A stretch of 64,000 nucleotides of DNA. It comes from Lineus longissimus. Taxonomy: Eukaryota; Nemertea; Pilidiophora; Heteronemertea; Lineidae. The notes under the pieces were generated by a model that saw only the letters and a list, made by a program, of their open reading frames with translations, was not told the origin of the DNA and did no database searches. The stretch lies in assembly GCF_910592395.1 (NCBI RefSeq), contig NC_088317.1:9178001-9242000 (forward strand), given 5' to 3'. Positions 55,597 to 64,000 of the stretch are shown piece after piece (the first letter of the stretch is position 1; every line of letters starts with the position of its first letter). The position numbers were made by a program, and so were the translations under genes.

Positions 55597-55959
55597 ATGG
55601 GGAAAACGGCAAAAATCCAAGAGGGGACTGGGAAAAGAAAAACTCTGGTTTCCACTGCCGCCTACGATTCGGGAACTGACTTCGAACAGTTCAAAAAAAA
55701 GTGCATCTGGTGTAATCGTCTATTAAGGCTCGTTTCGGGTAAATCGTATTGCAAAGGTTGTTCTAAGGCTTGCTTCCGCAAGTGCAGGCGGTGCCATAAA
55801 CCGTACAACAGTCTCAAATTCTACAATTTCGATGATCAACGTTGTGATTCCTGTTTCCATAAACTAAAAGCGGAAAGAGAGGCTCGAGCAAAAAAGAAGC
55901 AACAACAGTGCACGGGGAGGGCGAGTGAATCTTTAGAATCGCCGAAGAGTGCTATTTAA
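55597..55959 (+). CDS. Zinc-ribbon protein of the Polinton
   Basis: 120 residues. Multiple CxxC pairs: CIWC, CKGC, CRKC-like, CRRC and CDSC within residues 30-90, suggesting two zinc-binding units, then a Lys-rich helix (KLKAEREARAKKKQQQ). Possibly a transcription or DNA-binding factor of the element; no named family. A neighbouring frame (55949-56182) continues with a basic sequence and might be its frameshifted tail. Confidence 0.6.
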   Translation: MGKTAKIQEGTGKRKTLVSTAAYDSGTDFEQFKKKCIWCNRLLRLVSGKSYCKGCSKACFRKCRRCHKPYNSLKFYNFDDQRCDSCFHKLKAEREARAKKKQQQCTGRASESLESPKSAI

Positions 55960-56182
55960 AAAAAACCCCACCATATCAGAGAAGTCCACCACAGGATCCG
56001 ACGAGCAGGGATTCTTCTGCCACGAAATACTGCCCGAGATTGAGCCACAAACGAAAGCACGACCAGTCCATGCGAAGGCGGCGACGGCGGGAGGTTTACC
56101 GACGAAAACTCGTGACCCGAAGGGGAAATCTGTCAAGAAACGAAGCGTCCCGGACCTAAAAGCGCGAGAAGGGCTCTTCTGA
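55949..56182 (+). CDS. Small basic ORF, possible tail of the zinc-ribbon protein
   Basis: 77 codons, Lys/Thr-rich (KTRDPKGKSVKKRSVPDLK), overlapping the end of the previous ORF in a different frame. No domain. Could be a separate short protein or a frameshifted extension. Confidence 0.3.
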   Translation: MLFKKNPTISEKSTTGSDEQGFFCHEILPEIEPQTKARPVHAKAATAGGLPTKTRDPKGKSVKKRSVPDLKAREGLF

Positions 56183-56289
56183 CGTCTCAGCTGGTTCAAC
56201 AAGCTCCCCTCACAGTTCGTATTCAACTAGATGTAACCCAACGGAGAGATGGTTTAGTAGAAGTACTACAAGTAAACACACAAGAACAC

Positions 56290-56715
56290 ATGAACCCCGA
56301 CCGACCAAGCAGCGATAAGACGACCATTATAGCGGGACCATCACCACAGATCGAGAACACACTCTCCGTAGAAAGACAAACACCAGCAACCCTCCCCCCG
56401 AAAGTCTCGCGTGCACCGGATCCTCCGGCCGTCACTAGACAACCCGTCAAAGGAGAATTGGAGTCCGAAAATGGCCCGCCTCTGACTCCTTCCCCTACCC
56501 AAGCACCCTCACCCTACCCGACCACTGTCGCGGGGCGAACCGATCTGAGCGATGGCGCGAGCGAAGAAAATTGGAACAACAATAGTTCGGGAGACGAAGA
56601 CAGCGAGGAAGAGGAGAGTAGTAGCGAAGAGGAAGAAGGCAGCACAAGCGGGACCGACGAATCCGGTAGCAACGAGGACAACGGTGAACAGCTCGAGCGC
56701 GGTGTTAAAGCTTAG
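56290..56715 (+). CDS. Acidic serine/glutamate-rich protein of the Polinton
   Basis: 141 residues: a Pro/Thr-rich first half and a strongly acidic second half (EDSEEEESSSEEEEGSTSG). Low complexity with no enzyme motif. It overlaps the start of the integrase frame by a few bases. It may be the N-terminal acidic extension of the integrase joined by a frameshift, or a separate histone-chaperone-like or scaffold protein. Confidence 0.45.
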   Translation: MNPDRPSSDKTTIIAGPSPQIENTLSVERQTPATLPPKVSRAPDPPAVTRQPVKGELESENGPPLTPSPTQAPSPYPTTVAGRTDLSDGASEENWNNNSSGDEDSEEEESSSEEEEGSTSGTDESGSNEDNGEQLERGVKA

Positions 56716-57464
56716 AAAAAATCAAGACAAAATTAGGAGGGACCTATTTTCCAAAATCTACTATAAAAATACGCATCCAGCAAGCTTCGGCTGCGTCGAG
56801 CGTCTGCTAGGGGCCAGCAGGCGACGCGACCCCACTGTTAAGCGAGCCGAGGTCGTTCACTGGCTAAGCGGGGAGGACACCTACACGCTCCACCGGCAGG
56901 CTAGAAGAAACATCCCTCGTCGCAAAACCATCGTTCTCGGAAGCAATCATCAGTGGCAAATTGATTTAGTGGACGTGCAAAGCTTGCAAAAATTCAATGA
57001 CGGAATAAAATACTTGTAAACAGTTATTGATGTGTTCATCCGCCGAGCCTGGGCTCTGCCCCTCAAGTCAAAAACAGGAGCAGAAGTGACCAAGGCTCTA
57101 AAAGACCTCTTTCTCTGGGAAAAGGTTTACCCGAAGTACCTCCACGGAGCTTTATGGCTCCACCTATACAGGAAAGAATTCCCGACTAAGACTAAATTTG
57201 CGTTTGAGTTGGGAGACACCATCAGAGTCAGCCAAGTTGCCCAGGTCTTTGTTTGGCAAGGGCTACAAACCCCAATACACAACAGAGTGGTTTGTGGTGG
57301 CTCATCGTCGAAATACCAAACCACCAACGTATAAACTACGAGATGAGCACGGGGAGCTCATAGAGGGAAGTTTTTATAAAGAGGAGATGCAACGAATACA
57401 GCGCCCGAAAGATAAGACCTCCTTTCGCGTTGATGTTTTGAAAAAAACGCCGGCGAAAAAATAA
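56690..57464 (+). pseudogene. Polinton retroviral-type integrase, internally deleted
   Basis: The N-terminal part (SFGCVERLLGASRRRD, VVHWLSGEDTYTLHRQARR) and the core start with the first catalytic Asp (QWQIDLVDVQSL) run to an in-frame TAA at 57017-57019. The same frame continues TVIDVFIRRAWALPLKSKTG. After WEKVYPKYL the sequence jumps to the C-terminal domain (KTKFAFELGDTIRVSQ), so the second Asp and the Glu of the DDE core are deleted. A TTTG TTTG duplication at about 57249 shifts the frame; the C-terminal module (FGKGYKPQYTTEWFVV, YKLRDEHGELIEGSFYKEE) follows to 57464. Non-functional. Confidence 0.85.
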
Positions 57465-57593
57465 AACCGAATATTTTGTCCATTACGTCGGTTGGCCGGC
57501 TCGTTTCGACGAATGGGTGACAACAGGACAACTCGAAAAGGCATAAACGAACATGTGGGGAGCACAAAAACTGAACGATTAGCTCGATAGAAA

Positions 57594-58316
57594 ATGACGA
57601 ACCCAGACAACATTGTCGCCGGAGGCGTGGTTGACGCTCATATCAAGCGTGACTTTGGTATGATTTGTGTTGGCCCTCCACTTGCAGGAAAGACTTTCTT
57701 TGTACGGCAACTCCTAAAAAATGCTAGACGAGTCGTCGATGGGCCTTTCGATTATATATATTGGTTCTACGGGGAACAATCGAAAACAGTGACCGAGCTG
57801 GAAAGGGAGAATACAATACGAACAGTGGAGGGCCTCCCAGAAAATCTAGACGAATACATCCACGTCCGAGATCCCCACACCGGCGAGCGCCAGCACGGGT
57901 TGCCAATTTTCGATGACCTTATGCAGGGGGTCAGCAACAGCGAGGAAATCAGTCGTCTGGTGACAAAGAAATGTCAACACGGAGGCGTGAGTTGGATTGT
58001 GCTCATGCAAAACCTATTTCACCATGGGAAAACAAGAGTAACGATGCTTAGATGTTGCCACTATCTAGTTCTCTTTAAAAGCCCGTTAGACCGGTCGGTT
58101 GGACAGCATTTGGCGAGACGCATTCTTCCGAGCAGGCCGGAGACATTCGTTAGAATTTACGAAAGTGCCACGCAGAAGCCAAACAGTTACTTGTTTATAG
58201 ACGGGCACCAGAACACCCCGGAAGAAGCTCGTTTTCGCACAGACATTTTTGGAGAAGACTTTCAGAACGCTTTTGTTCCGTACGCAAAAAAGGGTGGTGG
58301 AGGAGGGAAAAAATAA
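57594..58316 (+). CDS. Polinton packaging ATPase (A32/FtsK-HerA type)
   Basis: 240 residues, intact. Walker A GPPLAGKT at residues 27-34 and Walker B LPIFDD at 103-108, followed by the conserved KKCQHGGVSWIVLMQNLFH and LVLFKSPLDRS segments of Polinton/virophage packaging ATPases. It would pump DNA into capsids. It ends in a Gly/Lys tail (KKGGGGGKK). It is the last recognisable gene of the element. Confidence 0.92.
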   Translation: MTNPDNIVAGGVVDAHIKRDFGMICVGPPLAGKTFFVRQLLKNARRVVDGPFDYIYWFYGEQSKTVTELERENTIRTVEGLPENLDEYIHVRDPHTGERQHGLPIFDDLMQGVSNSEEISRLVTKKCQHGGVSWIVLMQNLFHHGKTRVTMLRCCHYLVLFKSPLDRSVGQHLARRILPSRPETFVRIYESATQKPNSYLFIDGHQNTPEEARFRTDIFGEDFQNAFVPYAKKGGGGGKK

Positions 58317-58320
58317 AGGC

Positions 58321-58640
58321 ATCTCGATATTGTGTCCAATATAACGCCTGTTGTAAACGTACACATTAGATACCTACTTATATCTTAATGTTTGATGGAG
58401 TTTAAAATCAATCTTAATGTTTCGTGGAGTTTTTGATCAAATAATGATTGTCGTCGTTAGTGTCATAGTCTGATCGTGTTGAGCGACTAAGTTCTTCAAA
58501 CTCTCGATAGTGTGACCAATAACATATAACGCCTGTTGTAAACGTACAAATTAGATACCTACTTATATCTTAATGTTTGGTGGAGTTTTAAATCAATCTT
58601 AATGTTTCGTGGAGATTTTGATCAAATGGTTGTCGTCGTT
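58321..58640. repeat. 180-bp tandem duplication after the ATPase gene
   Basis: Two copies starting TCTCGATA at 58322 and 58502; both contain AACGCCTGTTGTAAACGTAC and ATTAGATACCTACTTATATC. Non-coding; may be subterminal repeats near the right end of the Polinton. Confidence 0.85.
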
Positions 58641-59096
58641 GTGAAAGTAAATTATTATGTATAGGCCTATACATATTACATACCAAGCACAAAAAAAAAA
58701 TCATGTATAATCGTTCCCCGGCAATGGGGAGCCTGATAACTTTAATCTTTCGACATCATTTTATACGTCATCGAAAGAGGACCATACGCCGGGCGTCTTG
58801 TGAAATTGAAAATCTTACTCTCGCTCCGATACTGTAGTAGTAGGATTGGTACTACTGAAAATAAAACGAAACTAGCCGAAGAGAGCTGAGGGGGGGGGGG
58901 GGTAGGGCTTGAAACACATGGCACCCAATGCCGGTAAAGAAGTCTTCGACTAATAATTGTTAGAACTTTCTCTTCTGTGTAGTACCAGTTGTTCTTAGGC
59001 GATGTGAAATAAAAATTTAAAAACCCATACCACCATTTTTGTTAGTATTGCCGTAAATTAAGTGAAATGGAAACATCTAGTTTTTGATTCCAAACC
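58641..59096. other. Unassigned spacer
   Basis: Holds a palindromic TATAGGCCTATA at about 58661, an A10 run and a G12 run near 58890. No genes. The right boundary of the Polinton probably lies here. Confidence 0.4.
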
Positions 59097-59293
59097 AGGG
59101 CCCGGTTGTTAGAAAGCATGTTAGGCCCTAACGGTATGTTGACATGTCGTTAGGTCTATGTTACCCTAAACGACTCGTTAAATCTGTTGCTAGAAAGCAT
59201 TTTGATGCTAACATCATGTTATCTTCATGTTACCATGCCGTTACAAATAACGTTGTCAAGGGGCTGCGTCAGGTACATGTTACCTGCAAAAAA
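59097..59293. other. Possible left terminus of Harbinger element F
   Basis: Begins GGGCCCGGTTGTTAGAAAGC and contains repeated GTTAGAAAGCAT/GCTAGAAAGCAT and ATGTTAC words, resembling a Harbinger terminal region upstream of the transposase. No matching right terminus was found before 64000. Confidence 0.4.
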
Positions 59294-60635
59294 ATGGCCG
59301 CCAGGATACTTTTACATGATCAATTACTTCATAATTTTCAACTTCACCGTCAAAAAAGGACATTTCGTAGAAAAATTTGCCCACTAACTGATTTCGAAGG
59401 AGACGAGGCAATAAGGAAACGTTTTTGCTTTGGGAGACAGGGTATTGAGTTGATCTGTAACCTCTTGGACAATGAGCTGAGCCGGCCCACAGACAGAACT
59501 CAGAGTCTCAGTACAATAACTCAAGTATTGATAGCTCTGAAATTTTATGCCACAGGGGATAAACTCATTACCATCGGTGACAACTTTGGAATAAACATTG
59601 GTACTACCTCAAGAGTCATTGCAAATGTGTCCCAATCTTTAGCAATCAAGTTAAACGAGTTTGTTGTGTGGCCAAGACGTCCTACAAGAAGAGAGGAAAT
59701 CAAACGTGGGTTCTATGGTATGGGAGGCTTTCCAAACGTTTGTGGCTGTGTTGACCGTACACACATTCAGATACAGGCCCCTAGCACACCTGCACACTGG
59801 CATGTCCAACTCCAAGAAGTCAATTAGGCTGAGAGGGCTAGCTACGAAGCAGCATTTGTCAACAGGGCCCACTATCACAGCATAAATGTGCAGGCTATCT
59901 GCGATGACACATGTAAGTAAAATAACCTTTACAATGCTTCCACTATGTTCTTCTCAATACCTACAAATTGTGTCCACATCAGAGGTCTGCTATTGTAAAA
60001 ACAGTCAAAAAGTATACAGAAAAAAATCAAACTTCCATTTTTGAAACGCCATGATGGCAATGGATGGGGTCAGCTGGTGCATGTTTATCTTGGATATGGG
60101 GTGCAATTGTTGAATTAATCACGTAATTCTGTTTAAAGTGAGTTCTATCAATCTGACTTTGTTCTGGGTCAATTTCAGATACTATCTGTGACCTAATAAT
60201 AATATGATAGTGGACAATTTGGAATCATCATTATCTTTTAAGAATCATACCGATTATGATATTGGATAATATACCCACAATATTGCCCATTTCAGGCCAT
60301 TCCTTCTTACCCCTTACTTGAGGCCGATGACCAATGCACAAAGGCACTACAATCGGGTTCAAAAGAAGACAAGAGCAACCATTGAGAGATGCTTTGGTAT
60401 TTTGAAGAGAAGATTTGGTGTCCTGCATCAGGAAATTCGTATGAGTCCAGCCAGAGTGTGTAACATCATTTGTGCATGTGCGGTGCTACACAACATTGCA
60501 CATCTTCTCAAGGAACCTCTTACAGAAGGACCAGATGTCCCAGAACCGCTGCTGCGATTTCTCTATAATGGAGAAGAAGATGGTGGCCATGTGAGAGACT
60601 ATGTTGCTAACACATATTTTGGAGAACTCTTGTGA
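59294..60635 (+). pseudogene. HARBI1-like transposase (element F), internally deleted
   Basis: Start at ATG 59294 (MAARILLHDQLL). Typical HARBI1 N-terminus (CPLTDFEGDEAIRKRFCFGR), STITQVLIALKFYATGD, and the first catalytic motif CGCVDRTHIQIQAPS. An in-frame TAG lies at 59825-59827, then NRAHYHSINVQAICDDT to a GTAAGT at 59912. The sequence resumes after TTTCAG at about 60293 as FLLTPYLRPM and ATIERCFGILKRRFGV (third catalytic residue Glu), then CACAVLHNIAHLLKE to the stop at 60633-60635. About 60 residues holding the second catalytic Asp are absent. Inactive. Confidence 0.85.
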
Positions 60636-61299
60636 TAGACTTAGTGATGGCTACCGGTTCCGTGATCACTGTAATGCAACTCAACCTGACTTTATTGTTT
60701 GTGATATACATGTATTACTCAGCTCTGTTTTAGCTGCTTATGTGTAAATATTCTGTAAATAAGTGTACATGTATGTGTACTTATATTTTCTAGTCATATT
60801 TTCAATAAAGGTCATTCAGCCAGTCTATGTTATGTTATAGTTTGAACGTCCTTTTGTTTCAAGTCTGTCTGTCTGTCTGTCTGGACTATTAACTACATAA
60901 ACTATAGTAAGTCGAAGTAGCATGCATGTCCACCTTTCAGCATTGATCAGATTGTTAAGTTGTTATTTTGCATTTGTTAGATATCGGAACCTATATATTG
61001 AGTCAGTATTTCAGAATACTTCTTTAAAAAGAAAATTAAGTACTTGTAATTTGTTAAAATCATAAACTTCTCTAATTAATAACAACATTTACTACATGAG
61101 ATAACAACAATAACAATATCAAAATAATAACAATTATATACATTCTCCTTGGATAACAATAATAACAATATGAAAATAAATATTATGTACAGTCTCATGA
61201 GATAACAATTTTAAGATAACAATTCTATAACAATAAGATAACAATTCTATACAGTCTCTACAGTCCAAAAAAACCTTTAGCCTATTTATACTCCTCAAC
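60636..61299. other. Element F spacer
   Basis: AT-rich DNA with a GTCT microsatellite (five units near 60868-60887) and repeated GATAACAAT words at 61100-61260. No genes. Confidence 0.5.
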
Positions 61300-61680
61300 T
61301 CAACTCTCTCTCTTCAACTTCGCAACTTCCAACCTTAACTTTTCTATCTTGAGTTCCAAAACACATCTCCTGAGTTCATTGTTCCGTATTTCAGACTCAA
61401 TCATGTCGTGCTGCCTTGCACAATGTCCGCAAGTTTTCTCCTCTGTGGCCTTCACTGCTGACTTCCCCCTCTTCCTACCCCTCCCCATTCTTTCTATTCG
61501 TCCTGCCATCGATCTCAGCGATTCTAGTTCTGCACAATCTTCTTCCAATGGCATTTCCTCAAACTTCCCCAGGTCCTCAACGTGTCCACTAGAGGCTTCA
61601 ATGCAGAGGCGTTGGACTTCTTCTTCTTCTGGTGTTATTTCGACCACAGTCGACAAGGCTTTAAAAGAGAATAAAATAAT
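61300..61680 (-). CDS. C-terminal exon of a Harbinger Myb-type partner protein
   Basis: The minus-strand frame ends at 61300 with a leucine- and charge-rich coiled coil (LRRCVLELKIEKLRLEVAKL) preceded by CGHCARQHDMIESEIRN and a Lys/Arg-rich stretch (GRGRKRGKSAVKATEE). The position opposite to and downstream of the transposase matches the two-gene layout of Harbinger elements. The coding part probably begins after an acceptor near 61655; codons further upstream look non-coding. No Myb domain exon was found before 64000. Confidence 0.55.
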   Translation of the reverse strand: MILFSFKALSTVVEITPEEEEVQRLCIEASSGHVEDLGKFEEMPLEEDCAELESLRSMAGRIERMGRGRKRGKSAVKATEEKTCGHCARQHDMIESEIRNNELRRCVLELKIEKLRLEVAKLKRES

Positions 61681-61800
61681 AGTAAATTCAATTACCAAAA
61701 TCGAAGGTACATTTTTAACATTGTGTATACTGGTATTGATGTTAAACAAGGATTTATGTTTTATAAATATGTAAAAAATGACTTGGAATATTTTCACGGC

Positions 61801-64000
61801 AAATATAGATTTTAGAAAATTTACTACTTTTTCTCATAAAGATGAAGTTGATTTCATCTTGTCATGAAATATTGCAACTATATCATGAACTGAAATGATT
61901 GTCATATTTGAGCAACTTCATGGTATTATTACTGCATCTGCACCCTATACTGCTGAGTTGAAGGAGCAATAACTGGAATCATAGATATTTGGGCTATACA
62001 CTACAATGAGTATTTTCAGTCATTTTTAATTAAAAAATTAGCTATCAGAAAAATGAAAATACGAAACAATAAATTGCCTTCTTTCAGATTTAATTTTTTT
62101 GGTACTTATTTAATTCTAAATCTCAACAAGAGGCCCAAGGGCCTGGCGCTCAGCTGAGTTAATATCATTAATATCTTCCCGGTGTTTAGTTCATTATGCA
62201 TGAAAATGGCATGCTCCATGGTATTTGATATCCTTTTGCGTTCACTACGGTACCAATATTTTTGGTTGACATAATTATGCCACTGTTGGAACATTCTCAT
62301 GGTTTATGGTATGCACCTGTTGATGGGCCATATGAATAAAAACAAGCATAAGCTTTTACTCCAGATTTTGAAGTATTTAGTATGCTTCAAAAATTGGAAT
62401 AGTTTAGTTCTTGTGAAAGCAAAGGATTTTTAGAAATCAGTAGTTGCTACCAAAACAAGTAAATGCTAGACTACATATGAACGAAAATGTAGGATGAACC
62501 TTTTACTTGGTAGTATAAATGTATTTTCTTGGAACCATGTAGCCTTTAAAAGTCGAAGTGAATGGTTGGTTGTTCCTCTTTGCCGGACTGCATTCACATT
62601 TTGTTTGGTGGACATGTCATGCAAGAATTGGTCAAACCATACATCCATTTATGGAGAATCAGAGTGCATGGATTCCGAGTCATTAAAAATGTCTAAAGAA
62701 TTATTCTTGGGTCATAAAGGGAAACCTGCGTTGTTTAGTATGAAAGTGAAAAATATGACAGAGTTAAGAAAATTATGTTTTATTGAACAATAGTAAGTTT
62801 TGATTGTCTGCTTGGCTCCTTGCCAGTTAAATGACATGTGACTATACACAAAATAGAAAACTTTGGTGGAAATTGTAAATCATTTTTTTTTATCTATCAG
62901 GGGAAACAAGCTGATGATGATCAAGTAAATCATTCATGAGAAATCGTTTTGTTGCTGAAGCTTGCATGACGAAGTTAATGCTAAACCTTTTCTTGTGCTC
63001 TACTGCGCCACCGTAGTTTTCTATTTAGACCAGCGATGACGTCATTTCTGGTGATTCCCTATGCTATTTGGTATTGTACAGTATGCAATGTATTTTTTCA
63101 GCGCTGTCAGTTGCCGAAGAGAGTGCCGTAGCTCCCTCAATTTCAAATAAATTTTTATGGGAGTGACATTATTGTATTGCTTAGAATGTCTACTTTTTAC
63201 TCATGAAAGAATCGTAGAACTAAAACTTAATAGGCGAACAGAATCATGCCGATTCACTGCACATACTGTGGGAATTCTCCACTTCAAAATACATCGGCGA
63301 TGTCATCGCGAATAACAGAGCATGCACTTCCGATATCGTTTTCACAGAAATGTGGCCAAATTTTCAAGAACTAATTTCTGAAAGTAGTCCCTAAAGACCT
63401 TACGACTACCACTGAAACGAACTGATGATAATATCGCCTACCAGACTACCATCGTCATCGAGCTGAGTGTCATTGAGCTCCAAGATTATTGCACATGGAT
63501 CGAGTAAACAACATGCCGCCATTTTGTCTCCGCTTCGGTATTTCGTAGGCCGCTAAAATGCACCTTCTCAATTAAAACCAACATAATAAGGCCTCACATC
63601 GTTGATTGAATAGGAACACCACACAAAACACAATAAAGTGGGGGTACAATCGATTACGAAGCTGAAGTGAACAGTGATTTATTCCTGGAGCTACTGCTGC
63701 TTTTTTGTGTAGCTGCCATGTTTTGAGAACTGGCAAATAGGAGACTTCATTGATGGCTGACGTCATCGGGCGGGAATTTGAATCAGCAGAAATAATTAAA
63801 AGGCAGGTAGCGCCCTCTCCTGTTAAAATTTTGAACTTTTTCTCAATAAAATAGTTTTTCAAGAATTTTATCTTAATATTAAAGCATATTTCGACTAATT
63901 CTGCTGCTCCTAGGCCGATATAGGCCAGTTTCCTTCATGCGCTCTCGCTCGCAGGAAGTAGGTCGAATGGCGACAAATTTTGTTTTGAAAGTAGAGTTTG
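61801..64000. other. Unassigned repeats and intergenic DNA
   Basis: Contains CAAGAGGCCCAAGGGCCTGG at about 62128 with CTCAGCTGAG just after, a palindrome of the kind found at the ends of dispersed invertebrate repeats. Open frames of up to 99 codons (62494-62793, 63572-63862) have no domains. Nothing else recognised. Confidence 0.4.

Larger units (their letters stand above)
27951..58316. mobile_element. Polinton/Maverick (adintovirus-type) element, broken by D and E
   Basis: Supported by five hallmark genes (PRO, penton, PolB, INT, ATPase) and a capsid fragment. Ends were not identified; these coordinates are from first to last recognised gene and the element extends somewhat further. Subtracting elements D and E gives about 19.3 kb. 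PRO and the capsid fragment are on the minus strand and the rest on the plus strand. They could instead belong to a separate fragment. No TIRs with 6-bp duplication were found. Confidence 0.75.

Noticed and set aside
62466-62793. Overlapping 60- and 99-codon ORFs as missing Myb exons of element F
   Set aside because: Neither shows tryptophan spacing or charge pattern of a Myb/SANT domain.

Overview
The window looks like gene-poor nuclear DNA of an animal, most likely an aquatic invertebrate. It has GT...AG introns, PIF/Harbinger, BEL/Pao and Polinton/Maverick mobile elements, foldback MITEs, minisatellites, and two exons of an animal-type diacylglycerol kinase gene. I see no bacterial operons, Shine-Dalgarno spacing, CRISPR arrays, or rRNA or tRNA genes. 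The phylum cannot be fixed from the sequence alone.

Layout. (1) 1-2.3 kb: a frameshifted transposon-like protein with a PHD finger. (2) 2.6-7.3 kb: three separate tandem-repeat blocks and a foldback MITE. (3) 7.4-22.1 kb: a four-element nest. A decayed BEL/Pao retroelement is split inside its integrase by Harbinger element A (9756-21719, TSD CAG). A carries Harbinger element B (10182-14039, TSD CAG) inside its transposase gene and Harbinger element C (17653-21655, TSD TAA/TTA) inside its right terminus. A and B pair a HARBI1-type transposase with a Myb/SANT protein; C pairs one with a MADF-BESS protein. (4) 22.6-25.1 kb: a minisatellite, a 1-kb hAT-like element and two minus-strand exons of a type II diacylglycerol kinase, the only clear host gene. 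(5) 27.1-58.6 kb: a virus-like Polinton/Maverick (adintovirus-type) element. It holds an adenain-like protease, the C-terminal part of a double-jelly-roll capsid protein, a penton-like minor capsid protein, protein-primed DNA polymerase B, a retroviral-type integrase and an A32/FtsK-type packaging ATPase. It also carries unusual genes: a deoxynucleoside kinase, an ankyrin protein, a possible PC4-like protein, a zinc-ribbon protein, and a spliced five-exon gene of unknown function. (6) 59-64 kb: a further damaged Harbinger transposase with a coiled-coil partner fragment, then mostly repeats.

Two DNA transposons have landed in the Polinton. Element E (32578-38006; about 143-bp TIRs, 5-bp TSD GTTAC) encodes a Gypsy/Ginger-type integrase followed by an OTU-protease-like domain, and splits an unknown ORF. 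Element D (47576-53233; 38-bp TIRs, TSD TAA) splits the polymerase between motifs B and C, has dense CGTTT/AAACG subterminal arrays, and carries SGNH-hydrolase-like pieces. With D and E subtracted, the span from the protease to the packaging ATPase is about 19.3 kb, within the usual 15-20 kb size of Polintons. This suggests a single old insertion later broken by D and E.

Most mobile genes here are broken. Several frameshifts lie at homopolymers (G6, G7, C5G5, T5), so some breaks may be sequencing errors rather than decay. The best-preserved genes are the B transposase and its Myb partner, the protease, the packaging ATPase, the deoxynucleoside kinase and the five-exon gene.
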